A stretch of 64,000 bases of DNA, taken from positions 41,611 to 105,610 of the forward strand of contig NZ_CADIKB010000024.1 of the NCBI RefSeq assembly GCF_902859825.1, read 5' to 3'. The translations under genes were made by a program, and so were the position numbers. Source of the stretch: Paraburkholderia phenoliruptrix. GTDB taxonomy: Bacteria > Pseudomonadota > Gammaproteobacteria > Burkholderiales > Burkholderiaceae. This document shows, one piece after another, positions 7,221-17,478 of this stretch. The notes under the pieces are model-generated. The model worked only from the letters and a program-made list of their open reading frames with translations. It was not told the DNA's origin and searched no databases. Position 1 is the first letter of the stretch. Every line of letters begins with the position of its first letter.

Positions 7221-10200
7221 TCAGTTGGCGCCGACGGTCGAAGCTGGAGCGTCCATCTTACCCCGATCGCTCTTGACCCGCTCGATGTGCGGTTTCGACC
7301 ACGAGCCCGTGATCGCGTACTCGCGCGCAAACGCGTGCGACACCGATTTGCTGAACGCGAGGTCGGCCACCAGCGCGCCCAGTCCGAGCAGCGGGTTGAC
7401 CACGGCAGCCGCGACCACCGCCGCGCCCGCGCTGACCGTCGGCACGATCTGCACGTGCAGGTCCTGAGTCTCCTGCGCCAGATCTACCGAGCCTTTCATT
7501 TCGGCGCGCGCGGGCGCGGTCACCATTTCGAAGTTTTCGGTGCGGCCAATGCCGTTGCGGATCTGCGCCGTCCCGGTGACGTGCTCGAACGGCAGACCTT
7601 CGCCGATCACGTCGCGGAAATTGAGCGTCGCGAAGCGCGCGAGGCTTTGCAGGCTGAGCACGCCCAGCAGCTTTGCGACGCCGGGATCGACCTTGAGAAT
7701 CTGCCCGTGGCGCAAGTCGACGGCGACATTGCCGTTGAGTGTCGGATAGTCGATCGCGGTGGGGCCGCCGCGCCACACCATCTTGCCCGTCAACGTGCCG
7801 CTGCCCGCCTTCAGCGTGCGAGGCTGGCCGAAGCGCTGGAGCAGGCCGCCCGCGTCCTTGATGTCGAGCTTGAAGTCGAACACGGTGCGCCGCGGCGTGG
7901 TTTCGTCGGCGGTATTACCCAGCTCGGTCGAGGTGCGCCAGTTGGCCGTGGCAGTGAGCGTGGCGGACGGATTCTCGATGTCGAGCTTGTCCAGTTGCCA
8001 GACGGGCACGCCGTCTTCGGTGAAGTTGTGCGCGGCCACTTCCAACTGCCCGATATTGCGGTCGCGCACGATCAGTTCGTTGACGACCAGATCGATTGAC
8101 GGCATGTTCTGCGCCGGCGCCGAGATGGCCTGGCCGAGCAGATCCTTGTCCGCGACCGACGGAATCACCACGCGCGCAAAGCGCGCCTGCAGCGTGCCCG
8201 GCGACGCCTTGTCGGCGCCTGGCAGCCACGAGACATGGCCTGACACCTGGTTGGACGCGATATTCGCCTGCCATTTGCCGTCCGCGTGCGAAGCGCCGAC
8301 GATCACGCTTTCCCAGTGGCGCTTGAGCAGCGTCAGCGTGCCGATGTGCAGCGCGAAGCGGCTCGGCAGGAACTGCGCGACGGTCGGGTTGGGCGTGGCC
8401 GGCGGGGCCGGACTGGGCGAAGGCGGCAAAGCGGCCGAAGACGGCGAAGCGGCGGGCGCTTCGTTGCTGCGCAACTGGGCAACGAGCGCGCGCCAGGCGT
8501 CGGCGTCGAAGGCGTCCACGTCGACCGCGGCGATCACGCCTTCAGACGGCAAGTCGGCCGGCCGGTTCACGCCGATGGCGCCGCGCACCACCGTGAGCGG
8601 GCTTTTCGGCTCATAGTGCAGCAGATAGCGCGCGGCAATCGGCCCGAAATTCAGCTCCGCGCGCTCGAGTCCGCTTTCACCGGCGAGCGTCGACGGACCG
8701 GCGGCGAGGTGCAGCGGCATGGGCGTGCCCACCGGTTTGTTGAAGGGCGCGGGGAAGTCGAGCGCGAGGCCGCTCAGGTCGGAGTCGGCGGTCACTTGCG
8801 GCAGCTTGCCTTTCACGCCGCGCACGGTCAGCGCATACGGCGCGCTGCCGCTCATGCGCGTGAGCACCTGCGCGGCCGGACCATGCAGATCGAGGCCGCG
8901 CGCGGCATCCACTGCGATATGGCCTGCGAGATCGAGCGCGTAAGTGCCGTCGGGTTTGAGCCCGCCGCTTGCCCGCATGTCGCCGCCCAAAAACTGCGCG
9001 GTGAGCCGCTCGGTCTGCGCGCTGTGTTCGGTGAAGCGCACCTTGCCCTTCACTTGAGAGAGCGGCGGCATGTTCTCCGCGCTCAGCCGATTGTTCTGGA
9101 AGCCGAGCGCGCCTTCCACGCCGATATGCGGCTTGGGCGTGCGCGGCACCGTCAGCTTGAGCGCGAGCGATGCCGGCCCGTCGGCGCGAATCTTCTCGGT
9201 CTGATGCCGCGCCATGATGCCGAGCGAGCTTTCGTTCACATAGTCGAGCATGTCGGCGAGCGGACCGAGGCCGTCGCCCTTGATGACGAGGTTGGACTCG
9301 CGCGTGCCGAGATCGTCGATCCTGCCGTTCACGCCGCGCAATGCCACGCGCTTGTAGCGCGCGCGGTCGATGTCGAAGCGCAGCATGTTCTGTTTGATTT
9401 CGAACACCCCGTCGATGCCGTCGAGCGGCGGCCAAACGTTCGGTGTGCCGTTGCGCATCTTGCGCGGCGGGTACGGCGTGGGGTCGAACTTGCCGCCCTT
9501 GAAAGGCGCGACGATATGGAAAATGCCCGCCTCGGGATCGCGCGAGTAAGGGAATTTCGTCAGGTCGCCGTGCACCTCGATCTTTGCGCCGTGCGACATG
9601 CCGGCCTGCAAGCCGTGGCCGAGATAGATGCGCAGCTTCTCGCTGATGCTGGTCGGCAGATAGCGGACGATGCGCGACACCTGCGCGCGCTCGAAGTCCG
9701 CCGTCAGATCCAGCGAGCCGCGGCCGTGGCCGGGGTTGCTGTAGTCGGCGCTGGCGGTGGCCGCGACGTCCGCGTTGGAGACACCCAGGTCGGCCAGCTT
9801 GACCGTGAACGCCGGGTGTTTCTCGCCGGGCGCCTTCGGCGAGATCGTCCAGTCGGCACGGCCATGCAGGCGGTCGAGCTTCAGGCGCGGATCGTCGAAT
9901 ACGCCTGGCAGCGTAATCGCGACGTTGGACGTGTCGAGTGTTGCGCTACCGTGATGCTGATCGGCATCCACGCGGCCCCACAGGTTTTCGATACCCGGAA
10001 TGCCGGCGCGCGGATGATTGCGCGCCGTGAGCCCGGGCGGCGGTTCCTGCGCGGCGATGCTGATACCTTGCAGGTCGCCCTGGACGCGATAGCGCTCGAT
10101 CGGCTCCGCGCCCGTCGCGTGCCGGTCGCCGCCGGGTTCGCCCGATTCCGGCTTGCCGCGCTCCACTTCGATCACGTAGTTGGCGACGAGCCCGCGCGGG

Positions 10201-11444
10201 TTATAGCGCACGAGATTGTTCAGCAGTGGCCGCGGCAGCGGCAGCGCGCGGCTGAATTCCGCGAGAATGCCGAGATCGACGCGGTCGCCCGAGACGCTGA
10301 TCAACTGCCCGTTTTGCTGCGACGCCATGCGGTAGTGCCCATTCAGCGTGTGGAACGAGAGCGTGCGCGTGAGCGGCGTGCCGTCTTCGAGCGGCGGCTG
10401 GCCGAGTTCGGCCCGCAGGTCGTTCAGTTGCAGCGTGTAGTCGCCTTGCTGGGCTTGCAGGCGCCAGCCGAAATTCGCCACCGGCAAAAGCAGCTTGGGC
10501 TGCGTGGGCCGCACGCGCAGGGCGACATCCGCGCCGGCCATCTGGCCGCTTGCCGAACTCATGCGGCCGTCGGCGAAATCGACCCAGATGGCATTGTCGA
10601 TGCGGCCGGCAAACGTCTCGATCGGGAATTTGATATAGCGCGCGAGCGTGGGCAGGTCGACGGGACCGGTCGACACATAGGCCTGCCCCTTCCAGTTGAC
10701 CGGCTTGCCGATCGCCGAGAGCGGCGTGTGGCGGAAGTGCGTGCGGAAATCGAGCGGGCCGTGCAGCAGCTGGCCGTCCGGCGGTGCCTGAAGCGCGAGG
10801 CGGTGATCGTAGCCTTCGTTGAGAATGGCAATGCGAATGTCGTGCAGCGCGAGTTCCGGCGCATCGCGCTGGGCGTCGCGCCAGCGCAGCACGCCGCCGC
10901 GCACCACGATCGCTTCCTGGCGAACGAGCCATGTCGAGAGGATGTCGTTGCCGCTGTGACGCGTCGGCACCGGCACGCCGGCGACCGACAGCACGCCGTC
11001 GCCGCCGCGCGCGATCAGCACGTCGGGCTGATCGACGATCAGGCTGGAAAGCACCGGACGAAACTGCCACAGCGAACGCCACGACAGCGTCGCGGTGGCG
11101 TGCGGGATGGTCAGCGCCGGCTTGCCGTCATGGTCGCGAATCACGAGGTTCGTGATGTCGAGCCCCGGCTGGAAGCCGGTCCAATGCGGCGCGAGTTTTC
11201 CGATGGTGAACTGCGCGTGCAGCTTGTCGGAGACGGTCGCCTCGATGTGCGGCCGGAAGCTGTCCACGCGCGGCAGCACCCCATAACGCAAGCCGAGAAA
11301 GAGCCCCGCCGCGATGAAATACAGGACGAGCGCGAGCGCGAGAACGACGTGAAGCGTCCGGCGCAGCACGACGTGGTCGCTTCCGCTCACAGGCCGGGCC
11401 TGCCCGGTTTCCTGCGGGTCGGCGGATTCGTTTCGCTCGGACAT
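7221..11444 (-). CDS. yhdP: AsmA-like giant protein YhdP (TIGR02099 family)
   Basis: A 1407-residue envelope protein with one N-terminal membrane anchor (about residues 28-52, TLHVVLALALVLYFIAAGLF) and a very long periplasmic beta-rich body ending in an AsmA-type C-terminal domain. In E. coli YhdP, TamB and YdbH form bridge-like proteins that move phospholipids to the outer membrane. The start at 11444 is chosen because the frame upstream (to 11621) is not conserved and the anchor follows naturally; no strong ribosome binding site is seen. An Ala/Pro-rich stretch (SPSSAALPPSPSPAPPATPN) near residue 1010 is a likely linker. It is divergent from glnE, about 200 bp away. Confidence 0.9.
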   Translation of the reverse strand: MSERNESADPQETGQARPVSGSDHVVLRRTLHVVLALALVLYFIAAGLFLGLRYGVLPRVDSFRPHIEATVSDKLHAQFTIGKLAPHWTGFQPGLDITNLVIRDHDGKPALTIPHATATLSWRSLWQFRPVLSSLIVDQPDVLIARGGDGVLSVAGVPVPTRHSGNDILSTWLVRQEAIVVRGGVLRWRDAQRDAPELALHDIRIAILNEGYDHRLALQAPPDGQLLHGPLDFRTHFRHTPLSAIGKPVNWKGQAYVSTGPVDLPTLARYIKFPIETFAGRIDNAIWVDFADGRMSSASGQMAGADVALRVRPTQPKLLLPVANFGWRLQAQQGDYTLQLNDLRAELGQPPLEDGTPLTRTLSFHTLNGHYRMASQQNGQLISVSGDRVDLGILAEFSRALPLPRPLLNNLVRYNPRGLVANYVIEVERGKPESGEPGGDRHATGAEPIERYRVQGDLQGISIAAQEPPPGLTARNHPRAGIPGIENLWGRVDADQHHGSATLDTSNVAITLPGVFDDPRLKLDRLHGRADWTISPKAPGEKHPAFTVKLADLGVSNADVAATASADYSNPGHGRGSLDLTADFERAQVSRIVRYLPTSISEKLRIYLGHGLQAGMSHGAKIEVHGDLTKFPYSRDPEAGIFHIVAPFKGGKFDPTPYPPRKMRNGTPNVWPPLDGIDGVFEIKQNMLRFDIDRARYKRVALRGVNGRIDDLGTRESNLVIKGDGLGPLADMLDYVNESSLGIMARHQTEKIRADGPASLALKLTVPRTPKPHIGVEGALGFQNNRLSAENMPPLSQVKGKVRFTEHSAQTERLTAQFLGGDMRASGGLKPDGTYALDLAGHIAVDAARGLDLHGPAAQVLTRMSGSAPYALTVRGVKGKLPQVTADSDLSGLALDFPAPFNKPVGTPMPLHLAAGPSTLAGESGLERAELNFGPIAARYLLHYEPKSPLTVVRGAIGVNRPADLPSEGVIAAVDVDAFDADAWRALVAQLRSNEAPAASPSSAALPPSPSPAPPATPNPTVAQFLPSRFALHIGTLTLLKRHWESVIVGASHADGKWQANIASNQVSGHVSWLPGADKASPGTLQARFARVVIPSVADKDLLGQAISAPAQNMPSIDLVVNELIVRDRNIGQLEVAAHNFTEDGVPVWQLDKLDIENPSATLTATANWRTSTELGNTADETTPRRTVFDFKLDIKDAGGLLQRFGQPRTLKAGSGTLTGKMVWRGGPTAIDYPTLNGNVAVDLRHGQILKVDPGVAKLLGVLSLQSLARFATLNFRDVIGEGLPFEHVTGTAQIRNGIGRTENFEMVTAPARAEMKGSVDLAQETQDLHVQIVPTVSAGAAVVAAAVVNPLLGLGALVADLAFSKSVSHAFAREYAITGSWSKPHIERVKSDRGKMDAPASTVGAN

Positions 11445-11640
11445 GCTGCGGCGGGTGGGCGTATGGTAGTTTTGCGAATTAACGACGAAATGTAACACAC
11501 GGGAAAGCGTCGACAGGACTTCCTGAAAACCCTGTCCGCACGCCGCCGCGCGACCCGCATCGGCGTGCGGCAACCCGTCGTGCGACGAGCCGGTAATCCA
11601 CGGTTCATGCCAATCAAGCAACGAGCGAGCCAGACCTTTG

Positions 11641-14439
11641 ATGACTCACGCCACTCTCCTGAGTTCCTCCTATTCACATTACGCGGCGCGCGCCGTCGCG
11701 GCCCGCCCGCAGCTCGTCGTGCAGGTGGCGGAGCTTGCGTCCGAGCCCTTGACGCGCGAGCGCATCGACGCGCGCTTCGACGCGCTGTGCGCCGAAGCGG
11801 CGGGCGGCCCGAGCGCCCCGCTGACCGAAGATGCGCTCAAACGCGCATTGCGCCAGCTGCGCACCGAGGTCTTTTGCGCGGTGATGGAGCGCGACCTGGC
11901 CGGCGAGGCGGATGTCGCCGAAGTCACGGGCGCGATGACGGACCTCGCGGAGACGGCAATCCAGCGCTCGCTGGCGGTACTTTCCGCCGAACTCGAAGCG
12001 CTCTTTGGCGAGCCGCGCGGTCCAGAGGGCGAGCGGCTCACGCTCGGCGTGGTCGGCATGGGCAAGCTGGGCGGGCGCGAGCTGAATGTGTCGTCGGATA
12101 TCGATCTCATCTTCATTTATGAAGAGGACGGCGAGACGGCGGGCGGCCAGCGCGCGCCGATCGCCACACAGGAGTTTTTCACGCGGCTCGGCAAGCGTCT
12201 GATTGGCGCGCTCGCCGAAGTGACCGCCGACGGCTACGTGTTTCGGGTCGACATGCGCCTGCGGCCGAATGGCGATTCGGGGCCGCTCGTCTGCAGCCTC
12301 GGTATGCTCGAGGAATATTTCTACGTGCAGGGCCGCGAGTGGGAGCGCTATGCGTGGATCAAGGGACGGCTGGTTTCCGAAGGTGCGAGCGAGTCCGCCC
12401 AGCGCTTGCAGAAACAGCTGGATGCGCTCGTCACGCCGTTCGTCTACCGTCGCTATCTCGATTTCGGCGTGATCAGCGCGATCCGCGCGCTGCATCTGCA
12501 GATTCGCCAGGAAGCGCAGCGCCGCGCGTCGATGCGCCCGGACAAGGCCGACGACATCAAGCTCGGACGCGGCGGCATCCGCGAGATCGAATTCAGCGCG
12601 CAGGTGTTCCAGCTGATTCGCGGCGGCCAGGACGCCGGGTTCCGGGTGCGTCCGACGCTCGCCGTGTTGCGGCATGCGGCGACGCACGGGCTGATCGACA
12701 CGTCCGTGTGCGTGAAGCTTTCGCAGGCGTATCGCTTTTTGCGCGAGCTCGAACACCGGCTGCAATATCGCAACGACGCGCAAACGCACGCCATGCCGGT
12801 CGATCCGGAAGAGCGCGCGGCGCTCGCGCGCGCAATGGGCTGCGACGGCTATCCGATGTTGATGGAACGGCTCGACGCGCATCGCGAATTCGTCGAACAG
12901 CAGTTCGACCAGATTTTCGCCGACAAGGTGAGCGGCCGCGACGGTTGCGGTGCGCCGGAAGACGGCGCGGCGGCCTGGGTATGGAGCAGCGCGCTCGCGG
13001 ACGACAGCGCGGAAGAAGCCTTGCGCGCGCGCCTCGTCGAACTGGGTGTGGCCGAGCCGGCGGACCTGCTCGCGCGGCTGCGCGGCGTGTGGCAGTCGTC
13101 GCGTTATGCCGGGCTTGCCGAGCGCAGCCGGCAGCGCTTCGACATCGTCGCGCAGCGGGCGCTCGAGGCCGCGCGCACGCTGGAGCCGCCCGAGCGGCGC
13201 GGCGATACGCTCGCGCGGCTCTTCGACCTGCTCGAAGCGGTGGGCCGGCGCGGCGCGTATCTCGCGTTGCTGACCGAATATCCGCAGGCGCTGCATCGCG
13301 TGCTGTCGGTGCTGGGCGCGTCGCGGTGGGCGGCGGGCTACCTGATCCGCCATCCGCAATTGCTGGACGAACTGCTCGACGACGAAGCGCTCAACACGCC
13401 GTTCGACTGGCCCGAGTTCAAGCGCACGCTGCGCCTGCGGCTTGCCGCCGCCGACGGCGTCGAGCAGCAGATGGACCTGCTGCGCCACGCGCATCAGGCC
13501 GAAGTGTTCCGCATTCTGCTGATCGACCTTGCGGGCAAACTGAGCGTCGAGCACGTGAGCGACCGGCTGTCCGAGCTCGCCGATGCCGTGCTCGACGTCA
13601 CGCTCGAAGCTGTGTGGAACCAGTTGCCGAAGCGCCATCGCGAGGCGCCGCGTTTCGCGGTGATCGCCTACGGCAAGCTCGGCGGCAAGGAGTTGGGCTA
13701 TGCGTCGGACCTCGACGTGATCTTTCTCTACGACGACCCGGACGACGCCGCGGCCGACATCTATTCCACCTACACGCGCCGGCTGATCACGTGGCTGACC
13801 ACCGCGACCGGCGCGGGCACGCTCTTCGACATCGACCTGCGCTTGCGGCCGAACGGCGAGTCGGGCTTGCTCGTCACCGATCTGGACGCGTTTCGCCGCT
13901 ATCAGTTGCGCGAGGGCGATGCGGCCAACACCGCGTGGGTGTGGGAGCACCAGGCGCTGACCCGCGCGCGCTACTGTGCCGGCGACGCGCAGATCGGCGC
14001 GCAGTTCGAGGCCATCCGCGAACAGGTGCTGACGACGCCGCGCGACGCCGCGCAGCTCGCCGGAGAAATCGCCGAAATGCGCGATCGCGTGGGCGCCGGA
14101 CATCCCAACCATACGACGCTGTTCGACCTGAAGCACGATCGCGGCGGTATGGTGGATATCGAGTTCACGGTCCAGTACTGGGTGCTGCTGCACGCGGCGC
14201 GCGATCCCGAGTTGATCCGCAATACCGGCAACATTGCGCTCCTGCGCGAGGTGTCGCGTCTTGGGCTGATGAGCGAGGCGGAAGCGGAGACCGTCGGCGC
14301 GGCCTATCGCACTTACCGGAAGCTGCAGCACAAGCTGCGGCTCGACGGGATGGAGAAGGCGCGCGTGGAGCCGGCGCGGGTCGCGGCCGAGCGCGACGCC
14401 GTGCTCGGGCTTTGGGAGCGGGTGTTCGGGGCGGGCTGA
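11641..14439 (+). CDS. glnE: Bifunctional glutamine synthetase adenylyltransferase/adenylyl-removing enzyme
   Basis: Adds AMP to, and removes it from, a tyrosine of glutamine synthetase in response to PII and glutamine. The 932-residue protein shows the two nucleotidyltransferase modules: GMGKLGGRELNVSSDIDLIF (about 138-157) for deadenylylation and YGKLGGKELGYASDLDVIF (about 677-695) for adenylylation. A TTG directly precedes the ATG at 11641; the ATG is preferred. It converges on recN with only 67 bp between stop codons and no clear terminator. Confidence 0.97.
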   Translation: MTHATLLSSSYSHYAARAVAARPQLVVQVAELASEPLTRERIDARFDALCAEAAGGPSAPLTEDALKRALRQLRTEVFCAVMERDLAGEADVAEVTGAMTDLAETAIQRSLAVLSAELEALFGEPRGPEGERLTLGVVGMGKLGGRELNVSSDIDLIFIYEEDGETAGGQRAPIATQEFFTRLGKRLIGALAEVTADGYVFRVDMRLRPNGDSGPLVCSLGMLEEYFYVQGREWERYAWIKGRLVSEGASESAQRLQKQLDALVTPFVYRRYLDFGVISAIRALHLQIRQEAQRRASMRPDKADDIKLGRGGIREIEFSAQVFQLIRGGQDAGFRVRPTLAVLRHAATHGLIDTSVCVKLSQAYRFLRELEHRLQYRNDAQTHAMPVDPEERAALARAMGCDGYPMLMERLDAHREFVEQQFDQIFADKVSGRDGCGAPEDGAAAWVWSSALADDSAEEALRARLVELGVAEPADLLARLRGVWQSSRYAGLAERSRQRFDIVAQRALEAARTLEPPERRGDTLARLFDLLEAVGRRGAYLALLTEYPQALHRVLSVLGASRWAAGYLIRHPQLLDELLDDEALNTPFDWPEFKRTLRLRLAAADGVEQQMDLLRHAHQAEVFRILLIDLAGKLSVEHVSDRLSELADAVLDVTLEAVWNQLPKRHREAPRFAVIAYGKLGGKELGYASDLDVIFLYDDPDDAAADIYSTYTRRLITWLTTATGAGTLFDIDLRLRPNGESGLLVTDLDAFRRYQLREGDAANTAWVWEHQALTRARYCAGDAQIGAQFEAIREQVLTTPRDAAQLAGEIAEMRDRVGAGHPNHTTLFDLKHDRGGMVDIEFTVQYWVLLHAARDPELIRNTGNIALLREVSRLGLMSEAEAETVGAAYRTYRKLQHKLRLDGMEKARVEPARVAAERDAVLGLWERVFGAG

Positions 14440-14506
14440 GGTGGGCTGAGGCGGGATGGATTTCGGCGTGCTTTGGCTCGGCTCGCGCAGAGCGACGCAG
14501 GACCGC

Positions 14507-16177
14507 CTACGCCGCCAGCATTTCCTTCGCGTGCTTGCGTGTGGTCGGCGTGATCTCGAGGCCGCCCAGCATGCGCGCGACTTCCTCGACGCGGCTCGCC
14601 TTGTCGAGTGAAATCACGCTGCTCACCGTGCCGCCCTTGCCGTTGCCGGTTTTCGCGACCTGGAAATGATGGTCGCCGCGCGCGGCGACCTGCGGCAAGT
14701 GCGTCACGCACAGCACCTGGCGAGCCTCGCCGAGCTGATGCAACAGCCGTCCGACCACTTCGGCGACGCCGCCGCCGATTCCGGTATCCACTTCGTCGAA
14801 GATCAGCGTCGGCGTCGGGCTCGCGGCACTCGCGATCACCGCCAGCGCCAGACTGATACGCGCGAGCTCGCCGCCGGAGGCGACTTTTGCGAGCGGCCGC
14901 AGGGGCACGCCCGCGTGACCGGCGACGCGGAACTCGACCTGCTCCAGTCCGTGCGCGCCGCCTTCGGGCAACGGCACGAGCGCCACTTCGAAGCTGCCGC
15001 CTTTCATCGACAGTTCCTGCATGCCGGTCGTGACCGCGGCGCCGAGCGCCTTGCCCGCCTTGGCGCGCGCCTTGGAAAGCTTCTTCGCCTCGGCGAGGAA
15101 GTCTTCGCGGGCTTTGCCTTCGGCTGCGTGCAGGCTGTCGAGGTCCGCAGCGGCGTCGAGCGCGGCCAGCTGCGCGCGGCGCGTTTCGTGTTCCTCGGGC
15201 AGCGTTTCGGGCTGCAGGCGGAACTTGCGCGCCGCCGAGTGCAATGCGTCGAGGCGCCTTTCCACCTGGGCGAGCCGGTCCGGGTCGAGTTCGAGCTTCT
15301 GTGCGTAATGGCTCAGCGAATAGGCGGCTTCCTGCAATTGGATCTCGGCGGGCTCGAGGGCGGCCAGCACGTCGTTCAACGCCGGGTCGATGTCGGCGAG
15401 GTCGCGCACTTTCGAGACGATCGACGAAAGATGCGTGATCATTGCCTCGTCCGATTCGGAGAGCGCGGTGAGCGCGCCTTGCACGCCGTCGATCAGATTG
15501 GCCGAATGCGACAGCCGCCGATGTTCCGTGTTGACCTCTTCCCATTCGCCGGGCTGCGGCGCGAGCTTGTCGAGCTCGGCGAGCTGCCAGGCGAGCCGCT
15601 CGCGCTCCAGCTGCAGCTCGCGGTCGCGGGTTTGTGCATGCTCGACCGCCTGCACCTTCTCGCGCCACGTGCGCCACGCGCGCGTGACGCTCGCGGAAAG
15701 TTCGGTCAGGCCGGCATGCGTGTCGAACAGTTCGCGCTGCGCGTCCGGACGCATCAGCAACTGGTGCGCGTGCTGGCCGTGAATGTCCACCAGCATTTCG
15801 CCGACCTCGCGCAGTTGCGCGAGTGTCGCCGCCGTTCCGTTAATGAAAGCGCGCGAGCGGCCATTCGCATCCACCACGCGACGCAGCATGACCGTGCCGC
15901 CGTGCTGGCTGTCCGCCGCCGACGCGCCCAACGCCTGCTCGTCGAGCCACTCGTCCACTTGCGCATGCGTGTCGAATTCGGCGGTGATGTCGGCGCGGCT
16001 CTCGCCGGTACGCACGACGCTTGCGTCGGCGCGCGCCCCGAGCGCGAGCGCCAGCGCGTCGATCAGGATCGACTTGCCGGCGCCGGTTTCGCCGGAGAAA
16101 ACGGTAAAGCCGCTGTCGAACTCTAGGTCGAGCGCGGCGACGATGACGAAGTCGCGTATCGAGAGGTGGCGAAGCAT
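14507..16177 (-). CDS. recN: DNA repair protein RecN
   Basis: An SMC-like ATPase that holds broken DNA ends together during RecA-dependent double-strand break repair. The 556-residue protein has the Walker A motif SGETGAGKS at about 28-36, a central coiled-coil region and the C-terminal signature and Walker B segments (VASGGELARISLALAV and LIFDEVDTGIGGG). recN is usually SOS-induced, but I find no LexA box CTGT-N8-ACAG in the 80 bp upstream. It lies 80 bp downstream of nadK in the same direction, the common nadK-recN pairing. Confidence 0.97.
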   Translation of the reverse strand: MLRHLSIRDFVIVAALDLEFDSGFTVFSGETGAGKSILIDALALALGARADASVVRTGESRADITAEFDTHAQVDEWLDEQALGASAADSQHGGTVMLRRVVDANGRSRAFINGTAATLAQLREVGEMLVDIHGQHAHQLLMRPDAQRELFDTHAGLTELSASVTRAWRTWREKVQAVEHAQTRDRELQLERERLAWQLAELDKLAPQPGEWEEVNTEHRRLSHSANLIDGVQGALTALSESDEAMITHLSSIVSKVRDLADIDPALNDVLAALEPAEIQLQEAAYSLSHYAQKLELDPDRLAQVERRLDALHSAARKFRLQPETLPEEHETRRAQLAALDAAADLDSLHAAEGKAREDFLAEAKKLSKARAKAGKALGAAVTTGMQELSMKGGSFEVALVPLPEGGAHGLEQVEFRVAGHAGVPLRPLAKVASGGELARISLALAVIASAASPTPTLIFDEVDTGIGGGVAEVVGRLLHQLGEARQVLCVTHLPQVAARGDHHFQVAKTGNGKGGTVSSVISLDKASRVEEVARMLGGLEITPTTRKHAKEMLAA

Positions 16178-16257
16178 GGAAGTCGTCTGTGAGCTGGGTG
16201 TTCGGGTTTCACGTACGCGGGTTGCACGAGCGGCGCCGGGTTGCGGCGTCCCGCCGG

Positions 16258-17160
16258 TCAGGGCTTGGCGTCTTCCTCGTGCGACGGGTATTCGTTCCAG
16301 TGAAGCTTCTTGCGCAGCGTGGCGTAATAGCTGTAGCCGACCGGATGCAGCATCGGCACCGTATGGCGCGAGCGGCGCACCTCGATCGCGTCGCCGAGTT
16401 CGAGCGAGGTGAACGACTGCATGTCGAAATTGACGTTGACCTCGCGCCCGGACACGATCTGGATGCTGACCTTGGAGTCGTCCGGCAGCACGATGGGGCG
16501 GTTCGACAGCGCATGCGGGGCGATCGGCACGAGCACGATGCCCTGCAATTGCGGATGCAGAATCGGCCCCTGCGACGACAGCGCGTAAGCGGTCGAGCCG
16601 GTCGGCGTGGCAACGATCAGCCCGTCGGAGCGCTGGTTGTACATGAAGCGGCCGTCCACGGAAACATGCAGTTCCGCCATGCCCGAAAAGCCGCTGCGGT
16701 TGACCACGACGTCGTTGAATGCCAGAGCATGGTAGATCGGGTTGCCCTGGCGCATGATGCGCGCCTCGAGCAGCACCCGCTCCTCCCGCTCGAAATTGCC
16801 CGACAGCATTTGCGGCACGATCTCACTCATGTGCGAAATCGGGATGTCGGTAATGAAGCCCAGACGGCCGTGGTTGATGCCGATAAGCGGCGTGCGGTAC
16901 GGCGCGAGTTGCCGGCCGATGCCGAGCATCGTGCCGTCGCCGCCGAGCACGATCGCCACGTCGGCACGCGCGCCGATCTCCGCCGGGCGCAGCGCCGGAT
17001 AGTCGGTCACGCCGATTTCCGCCGCGGTGTCGGCTTCGAAAACGACTTCGAAGCCGCGCTTCGCGATGCACGAGGCGAGCGCGGTCAGCGGCTCGCCGAT
17101 GCCCGGCGTATTGTTGCGCCCGACGAGCGCGACGGTCTTGAACTGGCTGGTTACTTGCAT
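16258..17160 (-). CDS. nadK: NAD kinase
   Basis: Phosphorylates NAD+ to NADP+ in the cytoplasm. The 300-residue protein contains the diagnostic GGDGTMLG (73-80) and NHGRLGF (96-102) motifs. The ATG at 17160 is chosen because the frame upstream to 17283 lacks conservation and conserved sequence starts at FKTVALVGR. It is divergent from hrcA, with about 320 bp between the start codons, and upstream of recN. Confidence 0.97.
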   Translation of the reverse strand: MQVTSQFKTVALVGRNNTPGIGEPLTALASCIAKRGFEVVFEADTAAEIGVTDYPALRPAEIGARADVAIVLGGDGTMLGIGRQLAPYRTPLIGINHGRLGFITDIPISHMSEIVPQMLSGNFEREERVLLEARIMRQGNPIYHALAFNDVVVNRSGFSGMAELHVSVDGRFMYNQRSDGLIVATPTGSTAYALSSQGPILHPQLQGIVLVPIAPHALSNRPIVLPDDSKVSIQIVSGREVNVNFDMQSFTSLELGDAIEVRRSRHTVPMLHPVGYSYYATLRKKLHWNEYPSHEEDAKP

Positions 17161-17478
17161 GCCGGCATTACACCATAGGTAGGGCCTGAAAAGAACCGCG
17201 CCCGGACCTTGCGGGTGGCCGGTCGCGGCAGGCCATGAGCGCAGTCCGGGATTATCGTTAGAATGGTGAAGCCTTGATGACATGCGCGCCGGGCAAACTG
17301 CACGGGCGCGCTGCCGGGCGGGCCGCCGGAAACAGGGCAGACGGCGCGCCGGACGAATTGCTGCGCGTGGCCCTGAAACGGGCGCAAGGCGCGGTCCCGC
17401 CGGACGGCCGGAATGCGGGCGGCGAGGGGCGCGCTGGGCGCTCGCGGTAGTCGCATCATTGAGCTAAAATTTTTCGCC

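Noticed and set aside
8286..11495. A very long open frame (over 1000 codons) antisense to yhdP
   Set aside because: It is a by-product of high GC3; the product is Arg/His-rich without family resemblance, while the opposite strand encodes a clear YhdP. The same holds for long frames antisense to glnE, tolB, dnaK and the hda-permease region.
16178..16257. LexA box before recN
   Set aside because: No CTGT-N8-ACAG sequence exists in the interval.
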